This document shows positions 28,801 to 35,431 of a stretch of 64,000 bases of DNA, in pieces (the first letter of the stretch is position 1; the number at the start of each line of letters is the position of its first letter). The notes under the pieces were generated by a model. That model made no database searches. It saw only the letters and a program-made list of their open reading frames with translations, and was not told the DNA's origin. The translations under genes and the position numbers were made by a program. The stretch comes from Aquatica leii (taxonomy: Eukaryota; Arthropoda; Insecta; Coleoptera; Lampyridae): assembly GCA_035610365.1 (NCBI GenBank), contig CM069432.1, positions 1,488,001 to 1,552,000 of the forward strand, read 5' to 3'.

Positions 28801-31292
28801 AAAAACGGTTGTTTTGCTTTCGACGGAGGCGGAGTACATCAACCTAGCAGAGGCAACCAAAGAAGCTATTTGTTTGATTAGTTTTCTGAACAAGCTGGAA
28901 CTCGATGAATGGGCCGATTTTACAATTTATGTGGATAATCGTGGTGCTCAATGCTTGGCAAATGATCCTGTGTTTTATGCTCGTACGAAACATATTGATA
29001 TCATTTTATCAGAGAATCGATTCGAGCTGGAGTTTTCGCAATGGAGCGAGTATCAACAACTGATATGATCGTTGATATCCTGACAAAGCAGTTGACTAGA
29101 GTTGACTATGAGAAATGTGTGGATGGTCTAAGTTTTGGCAATGGATCGAGTGTAAACAGGACATGCGGTTTAAGAGAGCGTGTTGAAACTATATATTATA
29201 GCAAAGCATCCAGCATGCATGGTCGAGTTAGGAGCCGTGACCGCGCGTGCTATAATTACTTAGAGTCACACACGAACTGACGTTGCGTGTACTTATATTA
29301 CACTTATCTACTGTATTTTAATAAATATTCTTATTCTACAAATTCTAACACATTCAGTAACCACCCGTACCCGTACGTTGTGAATTATCCTATAACGATA
29401 AGAAAAGCATATTTTAGAATCATTGCAATTCTTGCCTACAATTTTGAGTTCGGTATACTTTTAGAGGATCATCAGGATAGTTTTGAAAGACCAACTAAAT
29501 TAATTTAGTTATTTTAGAAACTTATTATTAATAATAAAATGCAACACGTAATGTCTAAGTACACTCAACTAAACAAAAAACGGGACACCTTAGTTCGAAT
29601 GAAATAGTTAGCGGTGTAAATTCAAATTAGACAATAAACATTGACCATACCAGAAAATCAAATAGTGTCCGCAAAAACTAGAAAATTAATGCATTCTTAT
29701 TTTTCAAGGATTTGGAACAGTAAACTGCATTTTATTTTTATACGAAATATTTTCGTGTATAAATAAATGTTCTATTTTTAAACAGTGCTTTATAAAGTTT
29801 ACTAAGGCTATTTTTTGAACATACTTTATATTACACCTATTATTAATAATATTTTGAATATAAGCTATAACACTAAGTTTTAATTACATTTGAAGTAGTT
29901 GTTTTTTTGGTCAAAATGGCAATTATAATAAATGTTTTAAATAATTGGTAACACACTTATTTTCATGATTTTGTGTCAAAAAAGATATTTGCTGCATTTT
30001 ATTTTTATACAAAATATGTTTGTGTATAAATAAATGTGTCATTGAATTTCTACACGTTATGTTTTTTTAGAAGCAAGGAAGGCAACATCACTATTATAAA
30101 AAACAAAAAAAATTCTATTTCCTCTGTCGCCCATATCTTGTTTTACTATAATACGATAAACAATAGTTTTTTTAAACTATTTTTCAAGAATGTCATTAAG
30201 AACAATGAAGTATTTTACTTTTATATTAATTTACTATTTGTTTTTAAGTCGCTGTTATAGTATAAAAAAACTGACAATCGCTGTTGAAGAAATCATGTAA
30301 TTTTTAATTTTTTATTGCACTCCATATACTTTATTGCAGTGCAATACAGTAATCAGTCATTCAAAGTTTATCGTACTAATAAAAATAGATTATTTATTTA
30401 AAAAAATTAAACAAAAGCTTAGTTTACACAGCTAACTATTTGAATCGAACTAACCAAGATGTCTCGTTTTTTGTTTAGTTAAGTGTACATTTTTAAAAAC
30501 ATTGTGTTTGTTTAGATTTGGAAGTATTTTCTGATATGCTGTGTAAGAATTACAGTAAAGGAGATAAAAGAAAATTAAGCATAGGGATGGCACTGATCGG
30601 ATTACCTTCGGTAGTATTTTTAGATGAACCAGTAGCTGGAGTTGATCCGGAAACTTATACAAATTTGTCAAATGTTTTAAATTTAGCTTTGAAACAGCAT
30701 AATATCTGTATTATTTTGGGTACTCAAAATCCAAATATATGCGAATCAATATCCAATAAGTAAGTGTCTTATAAGACATCCGTTTATAAATCGATTTAAT
30801 TTAGAATTGGTATTTTAAAAAATGGTCAAATGGAATGTTGCAACAACATAACTTACTTCCAAAATAAATACGGAACGGGATTTACAGTTAAGTTAAAGTT
30901 GAATATTTCTAAAAAACAGTTTTTGTCAGATAACATTGAAAGTTCTGAAACACTTTACGATTTGATTACAACTGTATCTACTGTGTATAAACGAGCATGT
31001 CACAAAAAAGTTATAAACTTGATGAACGACGTTCAACTTATGTTTAATGAATTATGCGAATTAAAGAATAGAAATAACGTGAGTATATCTTGTATGTATG
31101 TCTATTTTAAACTAATCTTTTGTATTTATACTGTAATAGAATTTATTACATTATCATATTCAAGATCAAACAAAAAAATGGAGCGAAGTATTTAAAGAAA
31201 TCGCCGATTTACAATCTCGTCATTCGATTATTGAGAATTACGAGATTAGCGACTCATCGTTAGAAGAAGCATTTTTGTCTATTATTTCATAG
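4478..31292 (+). CDS. ABCA-subfamily transporter, gene A: 3' half (TMD2-NBD2), 11 exons
   Basis: C-terminal half of a full ABCA lipid-transporter-like ABC protein, an integral membrane ATPase. Exons: 4478-4590, 4644-4854, 21894-22178, 22246-22452, 22510-22818, 22868-23155, 23202-23428, 23482-23626, 30516-30759, 30805-31078, 31140-31292. All junctions are GT-AG and phases agree throughout; the total is about 818 codons ending in TAG at 31290-31292. NBD2 has Walker A GKNGSGKTT, Q-loop YCPQ, signature YSKGDKRKLS and Walker B VVFLDEP. The H-loop position reads TQNPNICE, with Q where H is usual. No frame breaks were found. The 5' half (TMD1-NBD1) is not in the window and must lie to the left, unless this is a truncated duplicate. 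ABCA identity is firm; the substrate is unknown. Confidence 0.85.
4855..5421. other. Intron sequence between gene A exon 2 and the Copia element
   Basis: No coding potential recognised. It contains the inverted repeat at 5305-5405. The last five bases, 5417-5421, are the left copy of the Copia target duplication. Confidence 0.5.
5305..5405. repeat. 28-29 bp inverted repeat (hairpin)
   Basis: The left arm at 5305-5333 (starting cgagattattcgcaag) is the imperfect reverse complement of the right arm at 5378-5405 (ending gcgaataatctcg). The spacer is 44 bp. It lies just left of the Copia element but outside its target duplication, so it is not part of that element. It may be an older MITE or foldback remnant. 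Confidence 0.7.
5422..5651 (-). repeat. Copia 3' LTR (230 bp)
   Basis: On - it starts TGTTGGAAATG and ends TCAACA. It is preceded (on -) by a purine-rich tract at about 5652-5665 that fits a polypurine tract. Bases 5558-5651 match the right-hand LTR remnant at 9516-9609 with few differences. Confidence 0.9.
5779..9518 (-). pseudogene. Copia gag-pol remnant
   Basis: Read on -: gag at 9518-8560 with a CCHC-like knuckle (CFKFRKPGHTAKQC, first C-X2-C pair imperfect) near 8810-8850; integrase core at 8399-8013 (DIIHSDVCGPM, FIDDYSGW, LQTDNGLEF); integrase C-terminal part at 7830-7303; RT at 7102-6509 (KARIVARG, MKKALYGL), where the catalytic YVDD reads YVDE; RNase H at 6512-5779 (DADWAGS, STEAEYMAL). 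The frame changes several times, for example near 8010, 7130 and 6510. The polymerase would be inactive even if reading were continuous. Confidence 0.9.
9516..9609 (-). repeat. Copia 5' LTR remnant (94 bp)
   Basis: Matches the first 94 bases of the left LTR, then joins the gag reading frame directly. About 136 bp of LTR, the primer-binding site and the original gag start are deleted. Confidence 0.88.
9615..10182. other. Gene A intron, no recognised feature
   Basis: AT-rich sequence between the Copia target duplication and the start of repeat family R. No ORF, repeat or RNA gene was recognised on either strand. Confidence 0.4.
10183..10354. mobile_element. Repeat family R, copy A, left part (interrupted by Gypsy)
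   Basis: The sequence from tgtgatgtaacccactcgcg to ggaggggaagaa closely matches 56597-56875 (copy B), except that copy B has about 85 extra bases near 56733. Copy A is cut at a CAGA by the Gypsy element and resumes at 19518. Copy B carries the uninterrupted site. The family is probably an LTR retrotransposon, but matching terminal repeats were not found. Confidence 0.75.
10359..12283 (-). repeat. Gypsy 3' LTR (1925 bp)
   Basis: Near-identical to 17591-19517. Differences seen include lengths of A-runs and aatcgcg versus aattgcg near 12073/19299. A related solo LTR is at 32085-33852. Confidence 0.95.
12284..12860 (-). other. Gypsy polypurine tract and 3' non-coding region
   Basis: On - the tract AAGTAGGGGAGG ends exactly at the LTR border (12284-12295), as expected for the plus-strand primer. 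The rest, up to the pol stop near 12861, holds no convincing ORF, so no env gene is present. Confidence 0.75.
12861..16097 (-). CDS. Gypsy Pol polyprotein (protease-RT-RNase H-integrase)
   Basis: Open for 1,078 codons on -. Order: retropepsin with active site LDSGASRTIVG (about residues 72-82); RT with LPFGLANAP and catalytic FVYLDDV (about 375-385); RNase H with TDASDFGLGS and TDHASLVWL; integrase HHCC zinc region (HDEP...GH...CKVC), then the DDE core (STDLVGP, CDNGTQF, NPTERVNR); and a C-terminal part with FEVGDTVWRKNY. The codon at 16097 is GTG, not ATG, and the frame overlaps the end of gag. It is therefore almost certainly made as a Gag-Pol fusion by -1 frameshifting. All catalytic residues I looked for are present. 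Confidence 0.96.
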   Translation of the reverse strand: MFGKRVKDVLRSRLVTSEVKVKSAVYFNSLHSSKKKSFVKNKVVLDYVFESAESDERPFVYVKVFGHEILSLLDSGASRTIVGSKGWEIFSQLGLKLNKSVKVNCIVANGKSVQSLGSLLVPIEIKGKIIVLEVLVVPDVPHNLILGVDFWKQAGIVPDLRKGEWRFENMDTISQLEDKDSVIQSRLDLSSEQLNQLDSLVSNHFSSTNENFGCTNLIEHQIKTTSEPIKQRYYRVSPFIQKQIDLELEKMLKLGVVEKSNSAWSSPILLVKKKDNSYRFCVDFRKVNKVTEKDAYPLPYVSSILDRLRDAKFISSLDIKSAYWQIPLSEESKQFTAFTVPNRGLFQFTRLPFGLANAPASWQRLIDRVLGPELEPYVFVYLDDVIICAPSFEKHMEVLTEVLRRLREANLMLSKDKCHFCKPELKYLGFIVNSTGLSVDPEKVDAILRIPVPTGVAEVRRIIGMASWYRRFVPNFSTIIAPLTSLLKKNSSFNWTSDCDEAFQIIKNCLVSAPILSCPDFNVPFTVQTDASDFGLGSVLTQFIDGEERVICYNSRSLTKCERKYSTTEKECLAVLWSIEKLRPYLEGTTFTVVTDHASLVWLHNLKEPTGRLARWAVRLQQFDFTIIHRKGKDHVVPDALSRSVPAIDNITTDCDTTEPKSSDKWLTKLMERVRSKPNAFPQWKISNGKLFKHVTVDYPDLRSENDNWREVVPKSKRLEILSKFHDEPTAGHLGIFKTLERIVPLYYWPKMKADVIRYINGCKVCITHKPEQKRPAGLMTRHPVVDKPWQLISTDLVGPLPRSKSGYSYILVVADYFSKFVLFFPLRSATAAAVTKRLEEDVFLMFGVPQYLLCDNGTQFRSSEFTKMVSSYKSKIIFNANYHPQANPTERVNRVMKTMLSSYIEDNHRHWDKYLAKVACAIRTAVHEVTGLTPFFANFGREICLDGSRHGKTTDSDTIDDLAFADRTFLPERGPAFREVYVDIKNRLNAAYVRAKHYYDLRRRPAPFEVGDTVWRKNYVLSDASRYFLAKLAPKFIGPFYVKRKVSYQTYELSDDTGASKGIWNAKDLKLNPTGNK
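16079..17485 (-). CDS. Gypsy Gag protein
   Basis: 468 codons on -, starting at a true ATG (17483-17485) just inside the primer-binding region. It is a structural protein that packages element RNA. The C-terminal nucleocapsid part has a perfect CCHC knuckle (CWNCRKPNHRAASC). A second motif, CYRCGKPNVTVRTC, has valine where the third ligand (His) should be. The middle region, with FTGHALIFVR and LVKFLREQFQPTDYDERL, has the look of a Ty3/Gypsy capsid. The frame is uninterrupted and overlaps pol by 19 bases in the -1 frame. Confidence 0.95.
   Translation of the reverse strand: MGYKLIVDRLSHNELRYEILIRGGDASLGVVVLRGLLKNFLIEEATGKLSRPVYPFDFNADKLAIHEGIDELRKLIDSLKITPTTKISSTIETKIKYLLNRIGNSIPIQGDDSQVKDEFLKDLVVLISQYELLDKQIVVSNPSTSADEVIEPVVQPSLVVDNALPTSFAVSPNFINHVKSISVSKWNLKFSGDAKSISLNAFLERVAELQLSRNVSSHQLFLECTDLFTGHALIFVRSIRSSVNSWEDLVKFLREQFQPTDYDERLIEEIKRRTQANDEPMGIYVAIIRNMFSRLDEPFSEEKQLKILLRNISPVYQTQLGLSSVTSIEELIKFGRIIEDRMQAIEAYTPPSRRKQDMEPDLAYVTSQVKDIAVSRSSNNVSSGEKSTPPVRQNLRLPSSNIAPSSRRLAIVNAPASSNRSSPQLCWNCRKPNHRAASCKEPKKGLFCYRCGKPNVTVRTCSKCSGNE
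16085..16091 (-). promoter_or_regulatory. Gag-pol -1 ribosomal frameshift heptamer GGGAAAC
   Basis: On - the last gag codons read TCG GGA AAC GAG TAA. G GGA AAC is a canonical X XXY YYZ slippery heptamer in exactly the zero-frame phase required. Slipping back one base gives GGG AAA CGA, which is the pol frame. The gag stop follows one codon later. I did not identify a downstream stem-loop or pseudoknot. Confidence 0.8.
17561..17581 (-). promoter_or_regulatory. Gypsy primer-binding-site-like sequence
   Basis: On -, TGGCGTCTCCAGCGTGGGG begins 9 bases inside the 5' LTR. The start TGG, complementary to a tRNA CCA end, and the GTGGGG tail resemble Ty3/Gypsy primer sites. I do not assign a tRNA. 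Confidence 0.6.
17591..19517 (-). repeat. Gypsy 5' LTR (1927 bp)
   Basis: Same borders and sequence as the left LTR apart from scattered single-base differences. Target copy CAGA follows at 19518-19521. Confidence 0.95.
19522..20130. mobile_element. Repeat family R, copy A, right part (continues less clearly to about 21.1 kb)
   Basis: Resumes family R after the Gypsy insertion (gcgaagaaacccctcc matches 56878-56893). After about 19640 it matches 58270-58760 of copy B, for example gcagcctaccgcgact at 19925 and acacaacggtctt at 20098. The roughly 1.3 kb of copy B between these points, including its gag-like ORF, is absent. Copy A is thus an internally deleted copy. Its right end could not be fixed. 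Confidence 0.65.
19908..20040. repeat. Three short tandem units in family R
   Basis: Three diverged units of about 45-55 bp, each containing g[gt]cccata[ag]catg[ga]aagcaacctgcg-like sequence (near 19910, 19965 and 20010). The same region of copy B (58525-58680) shows equivalent diverged units, so the array is a property of the family. Confidence 0.6.
20391..20784. repeat. Diverged ~200-bp direct tandem repeat
   Basis: Units 20391-20594 and 20595-20784 each begin gcgt(t)ccttttraaac. They share a central block of the form [tc]taaatgaagttatt[ga]aaat, and a third partial unit begins at 20785. The units are clearly diverged and non-coding. They may belong to family R or to an older repeat. Confidence 0.6.
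21563..21596 (-). repeat. tRNA-like T-arm fragment (B-box)
   Basis: On -, CTAGGTTCGAATCCTGCCTGCGACA resembles the T-arm and acceptor 3' strand of a tRNA. The T-stem pairs poorly, and no A-box, anticodon arm or 5' acceptor strand is visible. It is a decayed tRNA pseudogene or SINE head, not a functional tRNA. Confidence 0.35.
21894..23626 (+). CDS. Gene A exons 3-8 (TMD2 helices, Walker A, Q-loop)
   Basis: Six exons separated by introns of only 46-67 bp: 21894-22178 (extracellular loop and start of a helix), 22246-22452 and 22510-22818 (hydrophobic helices, e.g. [16 protein letters not shown] and AVLFFILIAYACS), 22868-23155 (last helix FFSTFLYFAVLTAF and linker), 23202-23428 (start of NBD2, Walker A GKNGSGKTT) and 23482-23626 (Q-loop YCPQ). 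The last exon begins TAT-TGC-AGT after tacctag. The closer-looking site gcag at 23489 would break the frame. The next exon is 6.9 kb away, beyond several transposons. Confidence 0.85.
23627..23855. other. Gene A intron, start
   Basis: Donor gtttgt at 23627, then AT-rich sequence up to the LINE 3' end. Nothing else was recognised. Confidence 0.5.
23856..25067 (-). pseudogene. LINE reverse transcriptase remnant
   Basis: RT blocks on -: APGPDISPIFLKYC and WKKCVIVPIFKKGD (25067-24820), NYRPVSLITSV (24800), MDFEKAFDKVPDQRLLLKL (24619-24560) and a frameshifted SGVPQGSVLGP-like area (24440). The catalytic box survives only as a FADDTK-like remnant near 24370. C-terminal thumb sequence continues to about 23860 in shifting frames. 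Inactive. Confidence 0.85.
25410..25722. repeat. 157-bp perfect-looking tandem duplication inside the LINE
   Basis: Bases 25410-25566 (starting atctggtttctgag) are repeated at 25567-25722. I saw no differences apart from the last base. The unit covers the endonuclease-to-RT junction, so the duplication happened after insertion and is younger than the decay around it. Confidence 0.92.
25645..25977 (-). pseudogene. LINE endonuclease C-terminal part
   Basis: The open stretch on - contains KPSILDLVFTSDPNLIN and EYLPPTEKSDHLTLL. This is the conserved end of the exonuclease/endonuclease/phosphatase fold, with the catalytic SDH motif. The N-terminal half (26.0-26.3 kb) is broken. Confidence 0.83.
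27340..27680 (+). pseudogene. Penelope-like element: GIY-YIG endonuclease remnant
   Basis: On +, near 27375-27660, the sequence translates to YIGKTGRSVITRISEHGRC, SAVAEHHFTTGHKIDF and (after frame changes) LNRDHGFELSPLW. This is the GIY-YIG endonuclease end of a Penelope-like retroelement: Y-I-G, R..EH and AEH..TGH are its usual landmarks. The RT is absent. It is in sense orientation within a gene A intron. Confidence 0.8.
27766..27937 (+). repeat. Two-copy ~89-bp direct repeat after the Penelope fragment
   Basis: Units start agagttt at 27766 and 27855. They share [tg]ttcacaagttgat[at]ac and gttcttagttagatt-like blocks. They are probably part of the 3' non-coding region of the Penelope-like element. 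Confidence 0.7.
27918..29350 (+). mobile_element. Second Copia retrotransposon remnant (+)
   Basis: Scraps in order on +: integrase C-terminal part at 27970-28155 (FKKFGKKVLVLDKDPNKDKL, VFVGYPRERNGF); start of RT near 28540-28760 (AWLVAKGYSQKYGVDY); RNase H at 28814-29020 (LSTEAEYINLAEATKEA, DNRGAQCLANDP); and a 3' LTR at 29181-29350. Most of RT is deleted, with RNase H joined shortly after the RT start. The 5' half is absent. It is a different family from 5422-9609. Confidence 0.83.
29181..29350 (+). repeat. 3' LTR of the second Copia remnant (170 bp)
   Basis: Starts TGTTGAAACT right after a purine-rich tract (taagagagcg) and ends TTCTAACA. It has the right position for a 3' LTR after RNase H. 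No partner LTR was found. Confidence 0.65.
29562..30485. mobile_element. Non-autonomous DNA transposon (mariner/Tc1-like MITE, 924 bp)
   Basis: The left end CACTCAACTAAACAAAAAAC is the imperfect inverted repeat of the right end. The similarity runs about 55 bases inward (cgggacaccttagttcg and aatagttagcggtgtaaa on the left). TA dinucleotides flank both ends (29560-29561, 30486-30487). There is no transposase. Two internal direct copies of a ~38-bp block (ctgcattttatttttatac...gtgtataaataaatgt) are at 29727 and 29993. It lies 28 bp upstream of a gene A splice acceptor. Confidence 0.88.
30516..31292 (+). CDS. Gene A last three exons (NBD2 signature, Walker B, C-terminus)
   Basis: Exon 30516-30759 encodes the ABC signature YSKGDKRKLSIG, Walker B VVFLDEP, D-loop AGVDP and the degenerate H-loop. 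Exon 30805-31078 encodes the post-H-loop strand IGILKNGQ and a helical regulatory region. Exon 31140-31292 encodes the C-terminal tail, including LEEAFLSI, the conserved 'LEEVF'-type motif of ABCA proteins, then TAG. The first acceptor lies only 28 bp downstream of a MITE (29562-30485 plus its TA). Confidence 0.86.
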
Positions 31293-31457
31293 TTCTTCAG
31301 TTTTAGTAAATACTTAGTAACTAGTAAAAGTAATATTTAAAAACGTATTACAGTTTGTCAATTGCTGATTAGATAAAGATTGTATTAATAATAAGCAAAG
31401 TTTCAATTTAACTTAAAAATAGGTTACTGTTATAGTTCTTGTTGCAACTTTTATTGT

Positions 31458-31463
31458 AATAAA
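31458..31463 (+). promoter_or_regulatory. Candidate polyadenylation signal of gene A
   Basis: AATAAA about 166 bp after the gene A stop codon, in AT-rich DNA. Other AATAAA-like strings occur further on, so this is a candidate only. Confidence 0.45.
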
Positions 31464-31870
31464 TTATAATTAAAGTATCAAACGCTGCTTAGTCACAAAT
31501 TTTGTTTTTTAACGATTTTTGTAGTGTTGTAGATAAAAAATTAAATAAGTCATAAAAAATAAAATTTTGTAGTTTGTTATGTTACAAATTCTTTAGTATA
31601 AAATTTAACCTTGGTACGCCACTTTTCGTTGTTGGAGTAGGGCTAGAATGTCAAATTGTCAAACACGATTTTATTGTTCCGATAAAGTTTGAAGAACGCA
31701 AATATCTTATAACGTTGTAGCGTATACAAGGCTTTCATTGTTAAATATTTCACAAACCTCTATGTAAATTGCAATCGAACATTGTGGCGATCTAAGTGAA
31801 AGTTTTTGATCTAATTTATGGTATTTGTCGAGCATTTGTGTCGAGAAGAGTTATATAATATTACAATAGA
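31464..31870. other. Intergenic DNA 3' of gene A
   Basis: AT-rich and without recognised features, up to the left, truncated end of the second 412-like element. Confidence 0.4.
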
Positions 31871-32084
31871 TGATATTCAAGATTTGAAAACAACTTTATT
31901 CGTAACTAATCCACGCAAAATGGTTTCTATCAAACGCTCGAATGTTGCAGGAGCGTTACACAGGCCGAAGGGCATCACAGTGAACTGCCAATTGTACCTG
32001 GCAGTAACCACTCTTTAAATCTAACGTAGAAAACCACTGGGATTCTGACAGGGTGTCTAACATATCGTCAATTCTGGGTAAAGA

Positions 32085-33852
32085 TGTTACATGCAAAAGA
32101 TGGAACGATGTCACTGCCTGAAATGAGGTAACACAAATGATGGGTGCCGCTGCTCAGTGGAGACGGGGTGGGTTATATTTAAAAGTTTCGTGATTAAATT
32201 AGATCAACTTGACGAAAAACACAAAATCGAAAAGTAATAATGTCGAAATCAAAGGGCGCCAGGAAGGAGTAAAGCTTAATGGACTTCTGGCCCCTGCCAA
32301 CCACAAGTCCGCTCCTGAAGGATACACCCTAAACGAACTTACCTTGTTCGAGTGTATCACACTAAAATCTGTAATAAATTAATAAAGTTACACACGCGGA
32401 GGCCGACGGAATTAAAAGCTCTTTACAATTTAACAATTTAACATTTATTTGAACACACAAAAAAAAAATAATGACACAAAATAAAGTATAGTAATCAACA
32501 AAAATTAACCAAAACAAAACAACAAAAGGTACGTAAATGAACGTTTGATAAAAAAAAACAAAATTTGAAATTATTAGAATCAATGCACAATACAGAATTT
32601 AATAAAACCAAACACAAATTAGTCAATCTAAATTTATCACGGCCGTGTGCGCGTCGAAATTACTCAGTTACAAAAAAAAATAAACTTATTTAATATAAAA
32701 CTAATATATATATCTTGTATCGAAAATTCGGTCCCGTTTAATAAATTTTTAACTCGGGATTATAACACAGTTCCGATAAATACGGACCATAATTAGTTAC
32801 ATTAACGTTAAATCAATTCGAGACACTTAAAACTTTTATTTGAAATTCAAAGCTTTTAACACTCAATCACGTAAATAATAACTTCACGATTAAATACATA
32901 TGGTGCAAAATAAATACCTTGAATTTGTCGTAACTTCAGGAAAGAACCGGTGGTTGGTTCTAAGTGGTCAGTTGAAAGGTACCCCAAACAATTGCAATGA
33001 CGGCGGAAGAATTTTTTTTTTAACACTTAAATAAAATCCGCACAAATGCGAAGAATGGATGTAGCACAACCCAACGATTGCATATCCAACTTGAAACGTG
33101 AGTTTTTATTTTTGGAAACCATGAAGACTATTTAAACCGTAAAGGAAAATTAAATTTTTCCAACACTACACTTAATTTTCACGGTTTCATCTAACTTCCG
33201 CGGTATTACATCACGATAGTGTAAAAGTACCCTAACCACTCAACTACATAACGGTACCCGGTATTTCTTAATTGCCACCGAAACAATCATCCAAAATCAA
33301 AATTTTACTCCTTTTTAACACCTCGTAATCCCACTTAATTCACAAACTTGCGCCGTAAAATCTTTGTAAAAGATGCAACACTAAACCAAGTAAATTAACA
33401 AAGATGAAAAATATAATGGCCAAGTGCGTCTTGTCACGTAGGCCTTCGAAAGCAAGAAAATGTTCTCACAGAAAACGCTTACTTCGCTACATTGTCAGAT
33501 GGTTCCAATCGCGCTCGTAAAAGGACTCAACATAAACAAAAATATAGATACCAAGAAAAATTGATCGAATTACATTCCAAAAGGAAGTCGTAAATTATAT
33601 GGAGTTATTTTTCTAATGAGATAACCAGAAGTACAAACACTAAATCAAAATCAAAACCACGGAACTTAATGCATTCAAGACAAATACCAGTAATAATTGT
33701 GAAATAACTATAAAATACAAATAAACTTAAATCGAACGTAATAAAATACCGAGCGAAACGTTTTCGATGCTAACATCGAACTAATTAATCGAAACAAAAA
33801 AAAACAGAAAACCGGAAATTCAGCCAGATGAATCTAATTACGGGGTCTTACA
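32085..33852. mobile_element. Solo LTR inserted in the RT of 412-like copy 2
   Basis: It starts TGTTACATGC and ends CTTACA. Its first ~130 bases are clearly related to the 10359 Gypsy LTR (cactgcctg, gaggtaacac, gtgggtt). The flanks are taaaga (32079-32084) and taaaaga (33853-33859). Removing the LTR and one flank restores continuous RT reading (ESLPRIDD). No internal sequence remains, so two LTRs recombined to one. It belongs to a related but distinct family (1,768 bp versus 1,925 bp). Confidence 0.85.
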
Positions 33853-33883
33853 TAAAAGATTCACTGCCAAAATCCAACGCAGG

Positions 33884-34129
33884 TTACAAAGAGAACCTGT
33901 CCTTTTTGCCTACGCAAAACCTTGTCGATCCATCCTTCTTCTTTACAAGTACCACTGGGGATACCCATGGGCTACTTGAAGGTTCCTTTCTTTTTGCCAA
34001 AAAAAGTCTGCGTGGATGTTGTCGTATCGGCCGAGCGACTCCGGTATTAATTTTATGTTTCACCACGTTAGTTCTTCCTTTGGAACCACTCTCTAGCACG
34101 AACACATCTTGATACTTTTGGATCAACAC
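33884..34129 (-). pseudogene. 412-like protease-RT junction and RT start
   Basis: On -: QKYQDVFVLESGSKGR, KHKINTGVARPIRQHPRR, SPWVSPVVLVKKKDGSTRF. These are the leader into RT and RT block 1. After RFCV the sequence degenerates shortly before the solo-LTR insertion. Confidence 0.85.
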
Positions 34130-34277
34130 TTTAACTTTAGCCAGCTGGTCTTGGCTGAGATTTTAGCATTTGGTGGTAAGAATGTCCAATAGATGTTGTA
34201 GACACTTTTCTTTTTCAACGTTACAGAATTTGAGTTGATGTTTAAGAATCTTACTGGCATCGTGTTTTTTACTCGTA

Positions 34278-34740
34278 CTAAAATTCTGCCGCGCGTATGT
34301 AGCCTTCTCGGAGATTTCCATCTAGGCGTGCCATCACCACACTTTCAGTCCTTGCAGGCAGAGTCACGTCTTCACTCAATAAGACTCGCACGGCTGCCTC
34401 CCCTGACGAATGAAAAGGATTTTCTTCATTGTCGATCTTCGAGACATCCATATCCAAATGGAACCCATGCTTCTTTATCACGTCCATTTCCAGGATAACT
34501 TCTTCCGTGATGTCGGCTACCAGTACTTGATGGTCGAGTGCTCTATTTCCCAAACCAATGGTTACTTTGATTTGTTCGTGAGTAGGTATTTCTTCGCCCG
34601 TCGTCGCTCAAAGTCGCATTGTTACTGGTGGTGTCTTCTCGTTTTCCAACAACATGTCAGGACGAATGATGGTCTTCATCGCTCCCGTGTCAACCAGTAA
34701 CTGAACACTTCTTCCATTGATCTTGCCATCGAGATAAATG
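34278..34740 (-). pseudogene. 412-like retropepsin remnant
   Basis: On -, YLDGKINGRSVQLLVDTGA precedes IIRPDMLLENEK (about 34735-34640) and shows the aspartic protease active site DTGA. After ...VTMRL there is an in-frame stop, then ATTGEEIPTH and DHQVLVADITEEVILEMDVI. The region before RT has a deletion relative to copy 1. Confidence 0.83.
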
Positions 34741-34839
34741 CTATACAATCTTCACTCGTGACGCTTCCTTCACCGTGACAATTCATTTAGGTCATTGTTT
34801 CTTCAAGCAGTTGTATTCTTTCTCTCAATTTTTTCTCTA

Positions 34840-35241
34840 ATTTGTCTTCTATGGTTCATTCAACTTTTGTTCTAATTTGTCTTCTACTTCTATTTTGTCA
34901 TTCACAGATTCACAAATTTCTTCTTTTAAATTTAACATATCTGTTTGGGTTTCCTCTTGTGACGATTTTAATTTGGTTTTCTACGCTCGTTTGTATTTCC
35001 ACTTTTAAACTTCTAGAATTTTCCAACAATTTTTCTTCTATTTTTCTAGAATTTTCTGCCATTTTCTGTGAATTTTCGTAAAACTTTTCTTCCATTTTTC
35101 TGGAATTTTTGCACAGTTTTTCTTCAATTTTCTGAGAATTTTTGCCCATTTTTCTATTTTTTCCATATTTTTATACATCCATTCGAGAATTTCAAATATT
35201 TTTGAATCCATTTTAACTGCTTGCAAACGCGTCACCGGCAT
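34840..35241 (-). pseudogene. 412-like Gag N-terminus with repeated coiled coil
   Basis: The likely original start is MPVTRLQAVKMDSKIFEIL at 35241. It is followed, in two frames because of a frameshift near 35130, by repeats of the pattern NS[RQ]K[IM]EEK[LF] spaced about 14 residues apart. This is a strongly charged heptad-like coiled coil, as in the Gag N-termini of this group. The capsid part is absent. Confidence 0.7.
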
Positions 35242-35431
35242 AAATTTAACCACGAATAATAAAAAAAAGTTTAATAACACTAAATTTTAATAATGCCCGA
35301 CACTAGTTTAACGAAATGGAACAGCTACGATTAAACGCGAACTAAAGTTTTATTTATTTACGTAATTAATGTTTTTATTACGGGAGCGTAATATTTACAC
35401 GGTTCTATTCGATACCCCGCACTGGCGCCAA

